Source: Verrucomicrobiota bacterium (GTDB lineage: Bacteria > Verrucomicrobiota > Lentisphaeria > JABSQK01 > JAJFLO01). Taken from it: a stretch of 45,341 bases of DNA. How positions within the stretch are numbered: the first letter of the stretch is position 1; every line of letters begins with the position of its first letter. Shown one piece after another: positions 25,101 through 33,585 of this stretch. The position numbers were made by a program, and so were the translations under genes. The notes under the pieces are model-generated. The model did not search any database. It was not told the origin of the DNA and worked only from the letters and a program-made list of their open reading frames with translations. The stretch lies in the NCBI GenBank assembly GCA_021772675.1, contig JAJFLO010000603.1:1-45341 (forward strand), in the 5' to 3' direction.

Positions 25101-26173
25101 TCTAATTCCAAAACCTCCTGACTCAGGCGTTTCTTTGATAATTCTATGTATTTATCATTAAGTTCAATCCCGATATATTTCCGGTTATGATTTTTCGCTA
25201 CCTTGCCCGTGGTACCTGACCCGTGAAATGGATCCAAAACAACACCACCTGCAGGGCAGCCTGCGAGTATACAAGGAACGATTAGGTTTTCAGGGTATGT
25301 GGCGAAATGTGCCTCTTTATAGCCTTGCGTCGGCACGGTCCATACATTGAGTTTATTCGCCATTTCTCCGTGGGTGGGCGTGCCGTTGGCGCCAATACTA
25401 CCAGTATGCCCCGTCCACGATTTCCCGCCACTGCTCATATTCGAATCAAACTTTTTTCTGGTACCCTGATTATGATCTATTGCCGAATGGCTACCCTTGC
25501 CATTTTTCCAGCCAGAAGGAAAATGTGGTTTAACACGCTTTTCCCTTCCTGGGACAATGGATCCTTGTTGGTTCTCTATGTCTTGGGACAGACGTTTAAG
25601 TGTTTCGTTTTTTATTGGCTCTTTTATCGCGTCCTGATCAAAGTAGTATTTACGTGATTTAGCAAGCAAAAATATTTTTTCGTGTGACTTGGTGCATCGA
25701 TCTTTTACTGATTCTCTCATAGGATTAGGCTTGCTCCAGATAATTTCATCACGCAAAAACCAGCCATCAGCACGTAAAGCAAACGCTAATAGCCACGGGA
25801 TCCCGATCATATCTTTGGGTTTTACGTTCGATGGCATTTTTTTAGTAAAAAATTGTCCAGCTGCTCCATTTCTCATTGTGAAGTTTGTATTACCCATTTT
25901 ATAACCTGCGTAGGTATCCCCAATATTTATCCAGCATGTTCCATCTTTTCGCAATACTCGCTTAACCTCACGAAAAACGCTTACCATTTTTTTGATATAA
26001 AGTTCCGGTGTTTTCTCCAAACCAATTTGCCCAGTAACGTCATAATCACGCAATCCCCAATACGGTGGAGATGTAATACAGCAATTCACCGACTCAGGCG
26101 CCAATTTTTTCAGAACCTTAATCACGTCCCCGTGATAGATCGTGCAATGATTATCTTGATAATACGGTTTCAT
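25097..26173 (-). CDS. DNA methyltransferase, amino (N4-cytosine or N6-adenine) type, 358 aa
   Basis: Motif IV is CITSPPYWGLRDY near residue 32-44; the S-P-P-Y-W form is most often N4-cytosine but occurs in N6-adenine enzymes. Motif I is at the C-terminal end (LDPFHGSGTTGKVA), and IGIELNDKYIELSKKRL follows, so the order is catalytic motif first, SAM-binding motif last (beta class). The central 150 residues hold a Gly/Ser/His-rich variable region that should contain target recognition. It overlaps the C5 methyltransferase by 23 bases. No cognate restriction nuclease is nearby, so it is probably an orphan enzyme protecting phage DNA or regulating genes. Confidence 0.85.
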   Translation of the reverse strand: MKPYYQDNHCTIYHGDVIKVLKKLAPESVNCCITSPPYWGLRDYDVTGQIGLEKTPELYIKKMVSVFREVKRVLRKDGTCWINIGDTYAGYKMGNTNFTMRNGAAGQFFTKKMPSNVKPKDMIGIPWLLAFALRADGWFLRDEIIWSKPNPMRESVKDRCTKSHEKIFLLAKSRKYYFDQDAIKEPIKNETLKRLSQDIENQQGSIVPGREKRVKPHFPSGWKNGKGSHSAIDHNQGTRKKFDSNMSSGGKSWTGHTGSIGANGTPTHGEMANKLNVWTVPTQGYKEAHFATYPENLIVPCILAGCPAGGVVLDPFHGSGTTGKVAKNHNRKYIGIELNDKYIELSKKRLSQEVLELE

Positions 26174-27107
26174 CAACTTCCTTTATTCCTTGACGGTTGA
26201 TTTCTTCAACTTTTTTAATTGCTGCAAAGAATGCCTTTGCAACTGGGGGAACAATGGAGTTTCCCAGCATCTCGATTCTGTCCACCCTATCGGGTAACCC
26301 ATCAACCACTCCACAAATTGGGGGTTCAATTGCCCACCGACTTCCGTCAATAAACTCCGCGCCTGCCCGCCACCATTTCCGCCAAAACGATCCGCTGCCG
26401 TTGGTGTGGCAAAGGGCATTTTTACTTGTGCTGGAAGAGATGGAGATCTTCTCATTTTCTCTGAGTTGCATATTCTTCTCTTTTTGTCTGACGCGGTGAT
26501 CGTGGCGAACGGCATCTTCACCGCTGCGCTCAGTCCGTTTCGCTTGTTCAAAGCCATACTTTGGCCTTTTTTCGCATCGTTCGCTAACACCGTGGGAAAC
26601 GGCATCGTCCTTTCCGATGATCCAAATTCGTTTTCGTTCATGCAGCGCACCGACGGCGCAAGCCGGTATATTGTACGGCCTTGCGGCGTAACCGATGTTT
26701 TCCAAATCAGATATTTTATTGTCGAGAACCAAGTTTGAGATGCTTCCAATAACGTTTTCGTTAATAATCCAAGTGGGTCTGACTTCTTTAATGATTCGCA
26801 GCATTTCCGGCCAGAGAAAACGGTCATCTCCTGGGCCCAGGCGCTTTCCGGACAAACTATGGGGTTGGCAGGGATCACCGCCGGTGATAATGTCAACTTT
26901 TTTGTAATATTGTTTACCATCAAAGGTCCTAATGTCAGAATAAATTGGTACGTTTCCAAAGTTTTTAATTAAGGTTTCGTGACAGCGTTTCTTTATCTCA
27001 CAAAACGCAACTGGGTAGTAGTCATCACCCCAAACCCATCGGGCAGCTAGTGCAAATCCACCACAGCCTGTAAACAAGTCCAAATGCCTGCATTTTCTGT
27101 TCACCAA
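26151..27107 (-). CDS. DNA cytosine-5 methyltransferase, 318 aa
   Basis: Motif I is LDLFTGCGGFALA near residue 9-21, motif IV GGDPCQPHS with the catalytic Cys around residue 80, motif VI NENVIGS near 115, motif VIII HERKRIWIIG near 155, and a C-terminal RIEMLGNSIVPPVAK with the usual GN(S)I(V)P of motif IX/X. The first codons lack an ATG; TTG (27107) or GTG (27104) would be the start. It overlaps the helicase gene upstream by 7 bases and the amino methyltransferase downstream, so the two enzymes are co-expressed. Confidence 0.88.
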   Translation of the reverse strand: MVNRKCRHLDLFTGCGGFALAARWVWGDDYYPVAFCEIKKRCHETLIKNFGNVPIYSDIRTFDGKQYYKKVDIITGGDPCQPHSLSGKRLGPGDDRFLWPEMLRIIKEVRPTWIINENVIGSISNLVLDNKISDLENIGYAARPYNIPACAVGALHERKRIWIIGKDDAVSHGVSERCEKRPKYGFEQAKRTERSGEDAVRHDHRVRQKEKNMQLRENEKISISSSTSKNALCHTNGSGSFWRKWWRAGAEFIDGSRWAIEPPICGVVDGLPDRVDRIEMLGNSIVPPVAKAFFAAIKKVEEINRQGIKEVDETVLSR

Positions 27108-28720
27108 CCGATCTCACTGGTCACTAACTCTTTACTCGGTTCATATCCTCTAGGGTTAATCTCACTTGGTACACGCCATCCATTCGCCGCAATTCTATCA
27201 ATTAGTTTCTTAGCTGGATCGAACTCCCAATTACCCACATGCTCAAACCCCATACGCTCCAGGAACCGAATCTGCTTTGGCGTGGTTAATCCTTCCATGC
27301 GTCGTTTACTGAGCCTATCAAGAATCTTTGCAGCCTTTCCGGAGCATTCTATTTCATCTGGCATTATCCCCAGTTTTTCAAGAGACTCCCTTTGCTTATC
27401 CGATGGCGGTGACATCTCCCATCCAAATGCAGGAACATAACTGGCCAAATCCTCAGACTGGATACTCATTTCAAACTGTAACGGATCGACGAGTTTTTGT
27501 TTACGCCGTTTCAATGATGCAAGTTTTTCTGCAAGGGCTTTTTCGCGATCTGCAACGCAATCACTTTCTGCTTTCTCTTCGGCTTCCTCAAGATCAAACG
27601 CTATACCAGCATGATCCTCCATGTTTTCGGTCATCTTTTCGGCAACTTCTTTGTTTTCCGCTATCAAACAAGCTGGCCGGCATAATTCATGCCGCTCAGA
27701 ATGCCAAAGAAAATCAAGAATCAGCAGGTCGCTTTTCCCTGGATGAATGCGAGTCCCTCGACCAATAATTTGGCAATAAAGAGATCGTATCTTGGTAGGC
27801 CGTAAACAAACGATGCAATCTACAGGCGGACAATCCCACCCCTCAGTTAATAGCATAGAATTGCATAATACATCGTACATACCATCGACGAAAAAATTAA
27901 GTATCTCAGTTCGATTCTTGCTTGTTCCATTTATTTCAGCTGCACAAAAACCGGCCTCATTCAAAAAGGCACACATCTTTTTGCTGGTGGCAATCAGAGG
28001 TAAAAACACAACAGTCTTTCGCCCCTTACAATGATCCGCCATTTCAGCGGCAATCTGCGCTAAATACGGATCGATAGCACTACCCAAATCAGCCGCCTTA
28101 AAATCTCCAGCTTGAGTGCCTACTCCAGTAAGATCAAGTTTCAAAGGAATTGTTAACGCCTTTATCGGACACAAGAACCCTTCCTTGATTGCCTTTGGAA
28201 GCGAATATTCATATGCAAGGGATTCGAAATACTTTCCTAAATTCTGCATATCACCACGGTCCGGCGTAGCAGTTACACCTAAGACCTTTGCATCCTCAAA
28301 ATGACCCAAGACCCGTTGATACGAATCAGCTAATACATGATGTGCTTCATCAACAATGATCATGTCGAAATGATCAACCTTAAACGCGCTAAGACGTGTA
28401 GGTCTCATCATACTTTGGATACTGCCGACAACAATCCGATACCAGCAATCAGGCGGTTCAAGGCAAGACCGTTCCGCCTTCTCAATGGCACATTCTAACC
28501 CTGTAGATTTAGCCATCTTATCAGCAGCTTGATCCAGAAGCTCCCCACGATGTGCAAGTATCAGTATACGCTTACCCTGAGACACGTAATCTTCAGCCAA
28601 TTTACAAAAGACAATCGTTTTTCCTGTGCCTGTTGGGAGGACAAGCAATGTGCGCTTGACCGTCCCCCACTCTTTTTGGATTGCCTCTTTTGCTTCGATC
28701 TGGTAAGTTCGCAAATCCAC
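27101..28720 (-). CDS. Superfamily 2 DNA helicase (DEAD/DEAH type), 539 aa
   Basis: RecA domain 1 has Q-like RTYQIEAKEAI, Walker A LPTGTGKT (about 28-35), the DEAH box IIVDEAHHV (about residue 120-128) and motif III GVTATPDRGD. Domain 2 has LLTEGWDCPPVD and QIIGRGTRIHPGK (motif VI). A C-terminal region of about 170 residues, charged then helical, has no familiar motif. The start is GTG at 28720. This helicase type occurs in many phage replication/recombination clusters. It follows the DUF669 and Sak4-like genes with short gaps. Confidence 0.85.
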   Translation of the reverse strand: MDLRTYQIEAKEAIQKEWGTVKRTLLVLPTGTGKTIVFCKLAEDYVSQGKRILILAHRGELLDQAADKMAKSTGLECAIEKAERSCLEPPDCWYRIVVGSIQSMMRPTRLSAFKVDHFDMIIVDEAHHVLADSYQRVLGHFEDAKVLGVTATPDRGDMQNLGKYFESLAYEYSLPKAIKEGFLCPIKALTIPLKLDLTGVGTQAGDFKAADLGSAIDPYLAQIAAEMADHCKGRKTVVFLPLIATSKKMCAFLNEAGFCAAEINGTSKNRTEILNFFVDGMYDVLCNSMLLTEGWDCPPVDCIVCLRPTKIRSLYCQIIGRGTRIHPGKSDLLILDFLWHSERHELCRPACLIAENKEVAEKMTENMEDHAGIAFDLEEAEEKAESDCVADREKALAEKLASLKRRKQKLVDPLQFEMSIQSEDLASYVPAFGWEMSPPSDKQRESLEKLGIMPDEIECSGKAAKILDRLSKRRMEGLTTPKQIRFLERMGFEHVGNWEFDPAKKLIDRIAANGWRVPSEINPRGYEPSKELVTSEIGW

Positions 28721-28722
28721 CG

Positions 28723-29202
28723 CTAAAAAGTACCTTCTACAAAACCATTTTGTTGTTTTGCCGGGACATTAAGTAATTGAGGCTCCTTTTCTGGATCAAG
28801 AAATTTTTTGATATTATTATATTCTTTGCCATCCTCTTTTTTGTAGATAATAACATCACACATGCCTGTAGAACCCTTAATATCACCCCAGTCCATGCGA
28901 TAACTTTGTCCATGTTTACGTGCACCTGTAGCCTTGAAAAACTGACAAATCAGCCCCTCACATTTACTATGTAAATATAAACGATGTGTGATTGTCGTTT
29001 TACCCAAATTTCCGCCATCAACTTCAACGAAAACCTTAGCCATGTTACAGGCGGGGAGATTATCTCCCCCGTCATACCGTGCCCTATCAAAATTCTTTAT
29101 TAAAAATGGATATTTCCCCTTTGGCAAAAGTATAAAATCATCACCATCGTTTTTTACTTCATCATTCCATCCAAGTTCTCTGCCTTGATCGTCCATTTTC
29201 AT
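28723..29202 (-). CDS. DUF669-like protein, likely single-strand-DNA-associated, 159 aa
   Basis: Typical DUF669 features are an N-terminal LLPKGKYPFLIKNFDRARYD strand region, a middle VEVDGGNLGKTTITHRLYLH and a Trp/Gly segment near RMDWGDIKGS. The family commonly lies directly after Sak4-like ATPase genes in phage recombination modules. An AAGGAG site precedes the ATG at 29202, and the start overlaps the stop of the Sak4-like gene. A role as a single-strand-binding partner is inferred from context. Confidence 0.6.
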   Translation of the reverse strand: MKMDDQGRELGWNDEVKNDGDDFILLPKGKYPFLIKNFDRARYDGGDNLPACNMAKVFVEVDGGNLGKTTITHRLYLHSKCEGLICQFFKATGARKHGQSYRMDWGDIKGSTGMCDVIIYKKEDGKEYNNIKKFLDPEKEPQLLNVPAKQQNGFVEGTF

Positions 29203-30293
29203 GCAGCTCCTTTCATTTGTTTGATCGCTTCATAAACTTTGTCCCATGCAGCGACCAACACTCCATCAACGAATTTTTGATCATATAATGAAATCGGCGT
29301 CGATTCCGGATAATACCCTTTCTTAGCGCACACCTGTTGAATGTCAATTTCCTCAACACCGTTCAACGTCATTAAATTCCATAATTTTGCAGGGAATGAT
29401 TTAGGGTTTGTCATGGGGACGCGAGTCCCGGTTGCTGTCGGTTTGACTGGCGGTTGCTCCATTGTTTTTTGGTATTCTTCACTAGTTGGTTGACTTAGTG
29501 GCGGAGTATCAACAGCCTGTTGTAATGCTGGTTTAGAATGAGTTTTTTCGATACAAGGTCGAATCGCTTCATATCCTTGATGAATCCCATTCTTGTCAAT
29601 CTGAAATGGTATCTCTTTATCCAGTCCATGCCTATTTTTAGCATCCCAACATGCATTATGCATTGCATACATAACACGCCCACCACTAGATGCTTTTTTC
29701 TTATCATCAATTTCAACGACATAAGTTTTGAAATTCACAAAAAGCACCATAGTTGCCCACTCTTTACACATTGCCGATAAATCAATTTTCGGCGTTTGTG
29801 TTAATTTTAATGTCCAGCGATCATACGCGCCGTTTTCTTCCGGTTGCTCAAATTTCCTCAAATGTGCATGAGCCAACAAAACAATCTGCATACCGGATTC
29901 ATGTATATTTGTTAACTGATTTAAGAATTTACCCCATTTTGTTTCTAGTAAATTATAGCTAACTCCAAAATCTTTAGCCATAGCGCCAAGTGCTTCAATT
30001 CCCTTTTCTGCGCATACTTCATCTTTCGCCAACTTCTCGGCCCAATCCGCCGTATCAATTACAGCAGTTTCAAACCCCATATGGTTATGCTGTATTTCAA
30101 TCAATTGCTCCTGTAAATGCCCCCATGTTATCGCTTTGGGTGCTCTTTTTACGTCCATTTCATCCGTCGACCCCTCGGTGTCAAAAAAGTATGGTTTGGG
30201 GAACCTTTCGGCAAAACAGCTTTTGCCTATCCCCTCCGGACCATATACAACAACCCGTTCCGGCTTATTAAGCTTACCTGATATAATTTCCAT
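29199..30293 (-). CDS. Sak4-like RecA-type ATPase (phage nucleotide-binding protein), 364 aa
   Basis: The N-terminal 200 residues are a RecA-like core with Walker A VVYGPEGIGKSCFA near residues 15-28, PYFFDTEGSTDEMDV after it, Walker B-like ETAVIDTADWAEKL near 75-88 and a sensor IVLLAHAHLRKFEQP. This matches the AAA_24/Sak4 family, single-strand-annealing recombinases. A C-terminal extension of about 100 residues is Pro/Thr-rich then helical (LMTLNGVEEIDIQQV). Its gene order with DUF669, a helicase and an SMC-like ATPase forms a recombination module. Confidence 0.78.
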   Translation of the reverse strand: MEIISGKLNKPERVVVYGPEGIGKSCFAERFPKPYFFDTEGSTDEMDVKRAPKAITWGHLQEQLIEIQHNHMGFETAVIDTADWAEKLAKDEVCAEKGIEALGAMAKDFGVSYNLLETKWGKFLNQLTNIHESGMQIVLLAHAHLRKFEQPEENGAYDRWTLKLTQTPKIDLSAMCKEWATMVLFVNFKTYVVEIDDKKKASSGGRVMYAMHNACWDAKNRHGLDKEIPFQIDKNGIHQGYEAIRPCIEKTHSKPALQQAVDTPPLSQPTSEEYQKTMEQPPVKPTATGTRVPMTNPKSFPAKLWNLMTLNGVEEIDIQQVCAKKGYYPESTPISLYDQKFVDGVLVAAWDKVYEAIKQMKGAA

Positions 30294-30544
30294 TAGTTAT
30301 TATCCTTCTTTAACATTTTTGAGATGATTTGTTTTTTGATTTCTTCGATAAATTCTTCGGGAATTTTTTCGGATGGATTAGCGATTTCGCGCAATGCTTC
30401 AAGCATGATCAAAGCTTCATCCTTGGAAATGCCCTTTGATTTGAGATAGCTATGTAAATCATTGATTTTCGAACTCCACGCACCCGCCGCCAAGAACTTC
30501 GCTTCCTCATCAATCCGCTTTGATAACATTTGTAATGTTGTCAT
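30293..30544 (-). CDS. Small helical protein, 83 aa
   Basis: The ATG at 30544 follows an AAGGGGAA site; an upstream frame start overlaps the SMC-like gene and is less likely. The product (TTLQMLSKRIDEEAKFLAAG, then SKGISKDEALIMLEALREIA) is almost wholly helical and charged. It lies between the SMC-like ATPase and Sak4-like genes, with 1-base spacing on one side and a TAATG overlap on the other. It may be an accessory factor of the recombination module. Family unknown. Confidence 0.55.
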   Translation of the reverse strand: MTTLQMLSKRIDEEAKFLAAGAWSSKINDLHSYLKSKGISKDEALIMLEALREIANPSEKIPEEFIEEIKKQIISKMLKKDNN

Positions 30545-30545
30545 T

Positions 30546-31841
30546 TTAGAATTCCCCTTTTTGGTAGGTAGGTTTTTCCTGAGCAAGAACGCCGGTACCG
30601 TCCTCGATGATGATTGAACATTCATCACCAGTACTCACCCGGGTAGCAATTGCCTGCAACCCCTCAGATTCCAGCCATTCACCGAACTCGAGTAAACTTT
30701 TAACATCCATTTGCTCCAGCTTATCCAACAAAACAAACCCACATTTCGGATTTAGCTTGCGTACAATGGCCGTGGCTACCTGTAGCTGATCCGATCCAGA
30801 CATGCAGTCCCAGGGCTGACCATTATAGGTCAACTTCGAATCAACTACAGATAAGCCAGGTAGGGGAAGGTCGGCACTATTAAGGAGATCCATTTTAGAC
30901 TTGCGAACAGATTCTAAATCAACAGTTAATTCATGATACTTACTTAAATGAGATTCAGCATCATCTACAGCTTTAGCCTTATCAAGATTAGCCCGAACCT
31001 TGATATTAATTTCATCGATATTTGAAATATTTTCCTCTATATTTGCGGTGCAAATATCTTCTAATTCAGCAGCAGTCTTCAACGAAATCTCAAAATCAGA
31101 GCGATAGGCGTCCCGTTCAGTCTTCAAGCGAATAAGTTCATTCGATAATGATTGTATTTTTTTATTGATATCTGCTAAATCTGTTTCTATTTCTTTTACA
31201 CGTTTCCGCTTTTTCTGATTTTCTCCGTTCGTGGCAAGGATTGCCTGTTGTTTTTTTATTAAATCTGTAGCTGTAATAGGCACTTCAGGACAATCAGGGT
31301 GATAAGGCATCTCAGCAGCAAACTTTTTTTTCTGATCGGCAATATGATGAAATGTTTGACGCTCGTTATATATACGTTTCTCTTCTGTTTCTATCTCTGC
31401 CAACTCTTCACCAATACCAATAACCTGAAGCAGTATTTCAGCCTTTTCTTTATCAGACCAATTTGTAAATTTTGGTATATCCAAGGCGAATTGAGGAATG
31501 AATTCATTTAACAATTGTTGCCCACTAACAACCCCATTAGGATCCGTCACCTTTAATGCTGAATTTTTTCCCCTCCGTTCAACCTTTATCCCATTTGATA
31601 GAGTGACTTTTATTTCTGGCGGTATAACAGATTCATCACGCTTTGCATTCCCTGGACAATACCGTTCGCCGCCCAACGCATAAGCAATAGCATCTAAAAC
31701 ACTTGTTTTCCCCTGACCGTTCTCGCCGCCAATAACCGTTAACGCATTACCCGTACAGTCCAACTGCACTGCCTTTATCCGTTTAAGATTCTCGACTTCA
31801 AGAGTATTTATTTTTACACCTTGACACACCGGATTTAACAT
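30546..31841 (-). CDS. SMC/Rad50/RecF-like ATPase with coiled coil, 431 aa
   Basis: The Walker A is IGGENGQGKTSVLDAI near residue 37-52. A coiled coil (about 185-300: KRKRVKEIETDLADINKKIQ and beyond) follows. Then a signature-like MSGSDQLQVATAIVRK, and the Walker B region CGFVLLDKLEQMD near 375. The form D-x-L-E in place of DE resembles phage relatives. Such proteins work in DNA repair or end processing, often with a nuclease subunit that I do not see here. An AGAGGAAAG site precedes the ATG at 31841. Confidence 0.75.
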   Translation of the reverse strand: MLNPVCQGVKINTLEVENLKRIKAVQLDCTGNALTVIGGENGQGKTSVLDAIAYALGGERYCPGNAKRDESVIPPEIKVTLSNGIKVERRGKNSALKVTDPNGVVSGQQLLNEFIPQFALDIPKFTNWSDKEKAEILLQVIGIGEELAEIETEEKRIYNERQTFHHIADQKKKFAAEMPYHPDCPEVPITATDLIKKQQAILATNGENQKKRKRVKEIETDLADINKKIQSLSNELIRLKTERDAYRSDFEISLKTAAELEDICTANIEENISNIDEINIKVRANLDKAKAVDDAESHLSKYHELTVDLESVRKSKMDLLNSADLPLPGLSVVDSKLTYNGQPWDCMSGSDQLQVATAIVRKLNPKCGFVLLDKLEQMDVKSLLEFGEWLESEGLQAIATRVSTGDECSIIIEDGTGVLAQEKPTYQKGEF

Positions 31842-31874
31842 ATTAACTTTCCTCTACATTTTAGTGTTAATTTT

Positions 31875-32069
31875 TTACAAGCCGGAGTTCTCCAAAACTT
31901 CGGCTTTTTTATTTGTCCTATTAGCGTTACCTTGCCCAACAAAAACCCGTACCCATTCCAATATCAAAAACAGCAATACAACCGACAGCAATGCCACAAT
32001 AAAAACTATGGACGCCGTATCGATCATCCGTATCACATCCGTTCCTGCCTGATACACCTCCGGTTGCAT
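31875..32069 (-). CDS. Small single-pass membrane protein, 64 aa
   Basis: One clear membrane span (ASIVFIVALLSVVLLFLILE, about residues 19-38) is flanked by polar ends. A GGAAGGGAGAT site lies before the ATG at 32069, and the start shares bases with the upstream stop (TAATG). The positive residues after the span suggest the C-terminus is cytoplasmic. No family recognised; it lies early in the early operon, so it might affect the host envelope or exclusion of other phages. Confidence 0.6.
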   Translation of the reverse strand: MQPEVYQAGTDVIRMIDTASIVFIVALLSVVLLFLILEWVRVFVGQGNANRTNKKAEVLENSGL

Positions 32070-32353
32070 TATGGTATCTCCCTTCCTTTGCCTGTCTTAT
32101 ATAAATCCTGATCAGGTGCGAATTCCGCTTCCGCTTTTTCGTAAATATCATCAATTACCTTTTCACTTTGCAAATATTTAGTAAAGAAGTTATAAGCGGC
32201 TTGTTTCCTCGAATTATGCTTGAGTATAATCACCTGCAGTAACGTATTTATTTGCCCCATCAATTGAAAATCAACAGATTGTTCAGTTACAAATTTCAGG
32301 CCACTATTAATATCTACTGGTTGTGTTTTTTCGTGTTTTACCGCTGTTGACAT
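32069..32353 (-). CDS. Unknown early protein, 94 aa
   Basis: The ATG at 32353 has a GGGAGGT site 6-8 bases upstream, better than the 32404 start. The product is soluble and helical (LMGQINTLLQVIILKHNSRK, YLQSEKVIDDIYEKAEAEFA). It is between the helix-turn-helix-like gene and the small membrane protein in a tightly packed early operon. Function not known. Confidence 0.5.
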   Translation of the reverse strand: MSTAVKHEKTQPVDINSGLKFVTEQSVDFQLMGQINTLLQVIILKHNSRKQAAYNFFTKYLQSEKVIDDIYEKAEAEFAPDQDLYKTGKGREIP

Positions 32354-32393
32354 TTTGCCTACCTCCCTTGCATTGTTTCGATTAAATCCGTAT

Positions 32394-32738
32394 TCATATC
32401 CCAACTTTAGTTGCTCGCCTTGTCCTTAATTTTGAAGGCGCTACATAGTTCCTGACACGGGGTTCCAAGCCTTCCATAAGATCAAGCATGTGATGTTTGA
32501 AATCATTCATGAAGATGACTCTAGAACACCATTGACCGTTATATTTACTTTCAGGATTTTTCCGCGGCTTATCCAGGAGTGGCTTATTCTTCGACCATCT
32601 AACCCACCCGTTTTGCATCATTTCGGTGATCTTTCTATGACCAATATGAGGATTTTCTTTAATAATATCCTTTGGAGTTAACATCCTGTGATCCGGTGGT
32701 TCATTTCTGTCTATCTCATGTTTAGTCATGATTTGCAT
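32394..32738 (-). CDS. Small early protein with possible helix-turn-helix, 114 aa
   Basis: The region MLTPKDIIKENPHIGHRKIT then EMMQNGWVRW resembles the excisionase or MerR-like winged helix pattern ('l...eia......rtv...i..G.i..'), so DNA binding is plausible. The C-terminus is basic (KLRTRRATKVGI). The ATG at 32738 is only 2 bases after AGGAG, so the second ATG (32729) may be used. This is the first gene after the structured element at 32797-32851, and it could be an early regulator or an excisionase. Assignment is weak. Confidence 0.5.
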   Translation of the reverse strand: MQIMTKHEIDRNEPPDHRMLTPKDIIKENPHIGHRKITEMMQNGWVRWSKNKPLLDKPRKNPESKYNGQWCSRVIFMNDFKHHMLDLMEGLEPRVRNYVAPSKLRTRRATKVGI

Positions 32739-32796
32739 ATCTCCTGATTTAGTGCAGTTTAAAAACAGAACGCTCCTTTAAGTCACGCTCTTAGTG

Positions 32797-32851
32797 ATCC
32801 CTATTGAGTGCTCAGTCGCCAAACTCAATCACTCGATAGGGAGGGGTGTTT
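32797..32851 (-). promoter_or_regulatory. Stem-loop element, second copy of the late-leader motif
   Basis: The arms 32799-32810 and 32830-32841 pair over 11 of 12 positions. The loop contains GTCGCCAAACTCAA (plus-strand reading, 32815-32828), identical to 13235-13248. ATCCCTATT at 32797-32805 also matches 13222-13230. On the minus strand a weak hairpin and GTTTTT follow at about 32790-32761, as in the portal leader. It lies between the Cro-like gene and the rest of the early operon, the place of a nut/put-type antitermination site or attenuator. Confidence 0.5.
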
Positions 32852-32883
32852 TATTATTAAAACCAGTCTATTGCTCTTTTTCT

Positions 32884-33354
32884 TTATTGATTATCCCAAA
32901 TCTTCCCGGTTCGATAGTCCCTGATACCCTTTACTAAATTGTAAATTGCTAATAACCATTGATTGGCAATCTCGTCTAATTCATTTAACTCCTCATCATT
33001 GATCTTGATCCCGTCTCGCCCAAGTGGATTAATTGAGTCAAGGAATTTGGCTAACAGTTCAGAACCCTTAACAATTGCCGCTGTAATAGTTTCCCCGAAT
33101 AACGCATTGGCTGTAGCATATTTTTCGAAACCATTAGCTAAAGAGATCACTTCGTTGCCAATAACTCTTATTATTTGATCTCCAAGATCGTCATCAATTG
33201 TGATTGTATCTTTATTCGAATTCTTTGATCGCTGGAAGATTCGACAAATTGTTGAAGGATCACATTTAAACTCTTTAGCAACGCCTGGTTGCCCACCATG
33301 TGTGTTAACATATTTTCTGAAGTCTTCTTCGATTAGTTTTGTAGGAATGCGCAT
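32884..33354 (-). CDS. Cro/CII-like DNA-binding protein, 156 aa
   Basis: A helix-turn-helix is visible at about residues 17-40 (GGQPGVAKEFKCDPSTICRI). It aligns with the repressor encoded on the other strand: 'KCDPSTICRIF...IDDDLGDQI' against 'KVDQSTISRIL...IDDDVWDNI'. The two are related DNA-binding domains, as expected of a repressor/Cro pair. The C-terminus is helical. The ATG at 33354 starts just after the stop of the small upstream gene. A TTG start at 33375 is possible but less good. Confidence 0.65.
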   Translation of the reverse strand: MRIPTKLIEEDFRKYVNTHGGQPGVAKEFKCDPSTICRIFQRSKNSNKDTITIDDDLGDQIIRVIGNEVISLANGFEKYATANALFGETITAAIVKGSELLAKFLDSINPLGRDGIKINDEELNELDEIANQWLLAIYNLVKGIRDYRTGKIWDNQ

Positions 33355-33356
33355 AA

Positions 33357-33554
33357 TTAAAATGTATGCTCGCAATCAATTTGATTTATTTTTATGTACT
33401 GAAGTAGTCCAAGCTTATAAATCGCGGATGAAAAATCCTGAAAATATCCTTTTCTTAAATTTGGTTTTCCGGCGAATAATTGCCATCCAATCTCATATCC
33501 TTCTTGGTCAATCTTGATGGATTGTTTGATATTTTTACTATCTAATGATTTCAT
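33357..33554 (-). CDS. Small first gene of early operon, 65 aa
   Basis: The ATG at 33554 has an AGGAG site 5 bases upstream. The upstream part of the frame runs into the operator and is not used. The product (MKSLDSKNIKQSIKIDQEGY, then EIGWQLFAGKPNLRKGYFQD) is soluble. It is the first product of the early promoter, directly opposite the repressor. No family recognised; it could be a regulator or a host take-over peptide. Confidence 0.55.
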   Translation of the reverse strand: MKSLDSKNIKQSIKIDQEGYEIGWQLFAGKPNLRKGYFQDFSSAIYKLGLLQYIKINQIDCEHTF

Positions 33555-33585
33555 AAATTGCTCCTGTGTTGTGTTTGTATAATTG

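Noticed and set aside
25307-25657. Open frames on the plus strand inside the methyltransferase and helicase genes
   Set aside because: They are antisense to genes with clear catalytic motifs, lack ribosome sites and have no recognisable content.
30546-31841. Loss of the Walker B glutamate (LLDK) as evidence of an inactive ATPase
   Set aside because: Phage members of this group often have a D-x-L-E form, so the catalytic Glu may be two residues on; no claim of inactivity is made.
31927-32154. 75-codon frame overlapping the 64-aa membrane protein
   Set aside because: The other frame has a strong Shine-Dalgarno, a TAATG junction and a proper membrane span; this frame has none of these.
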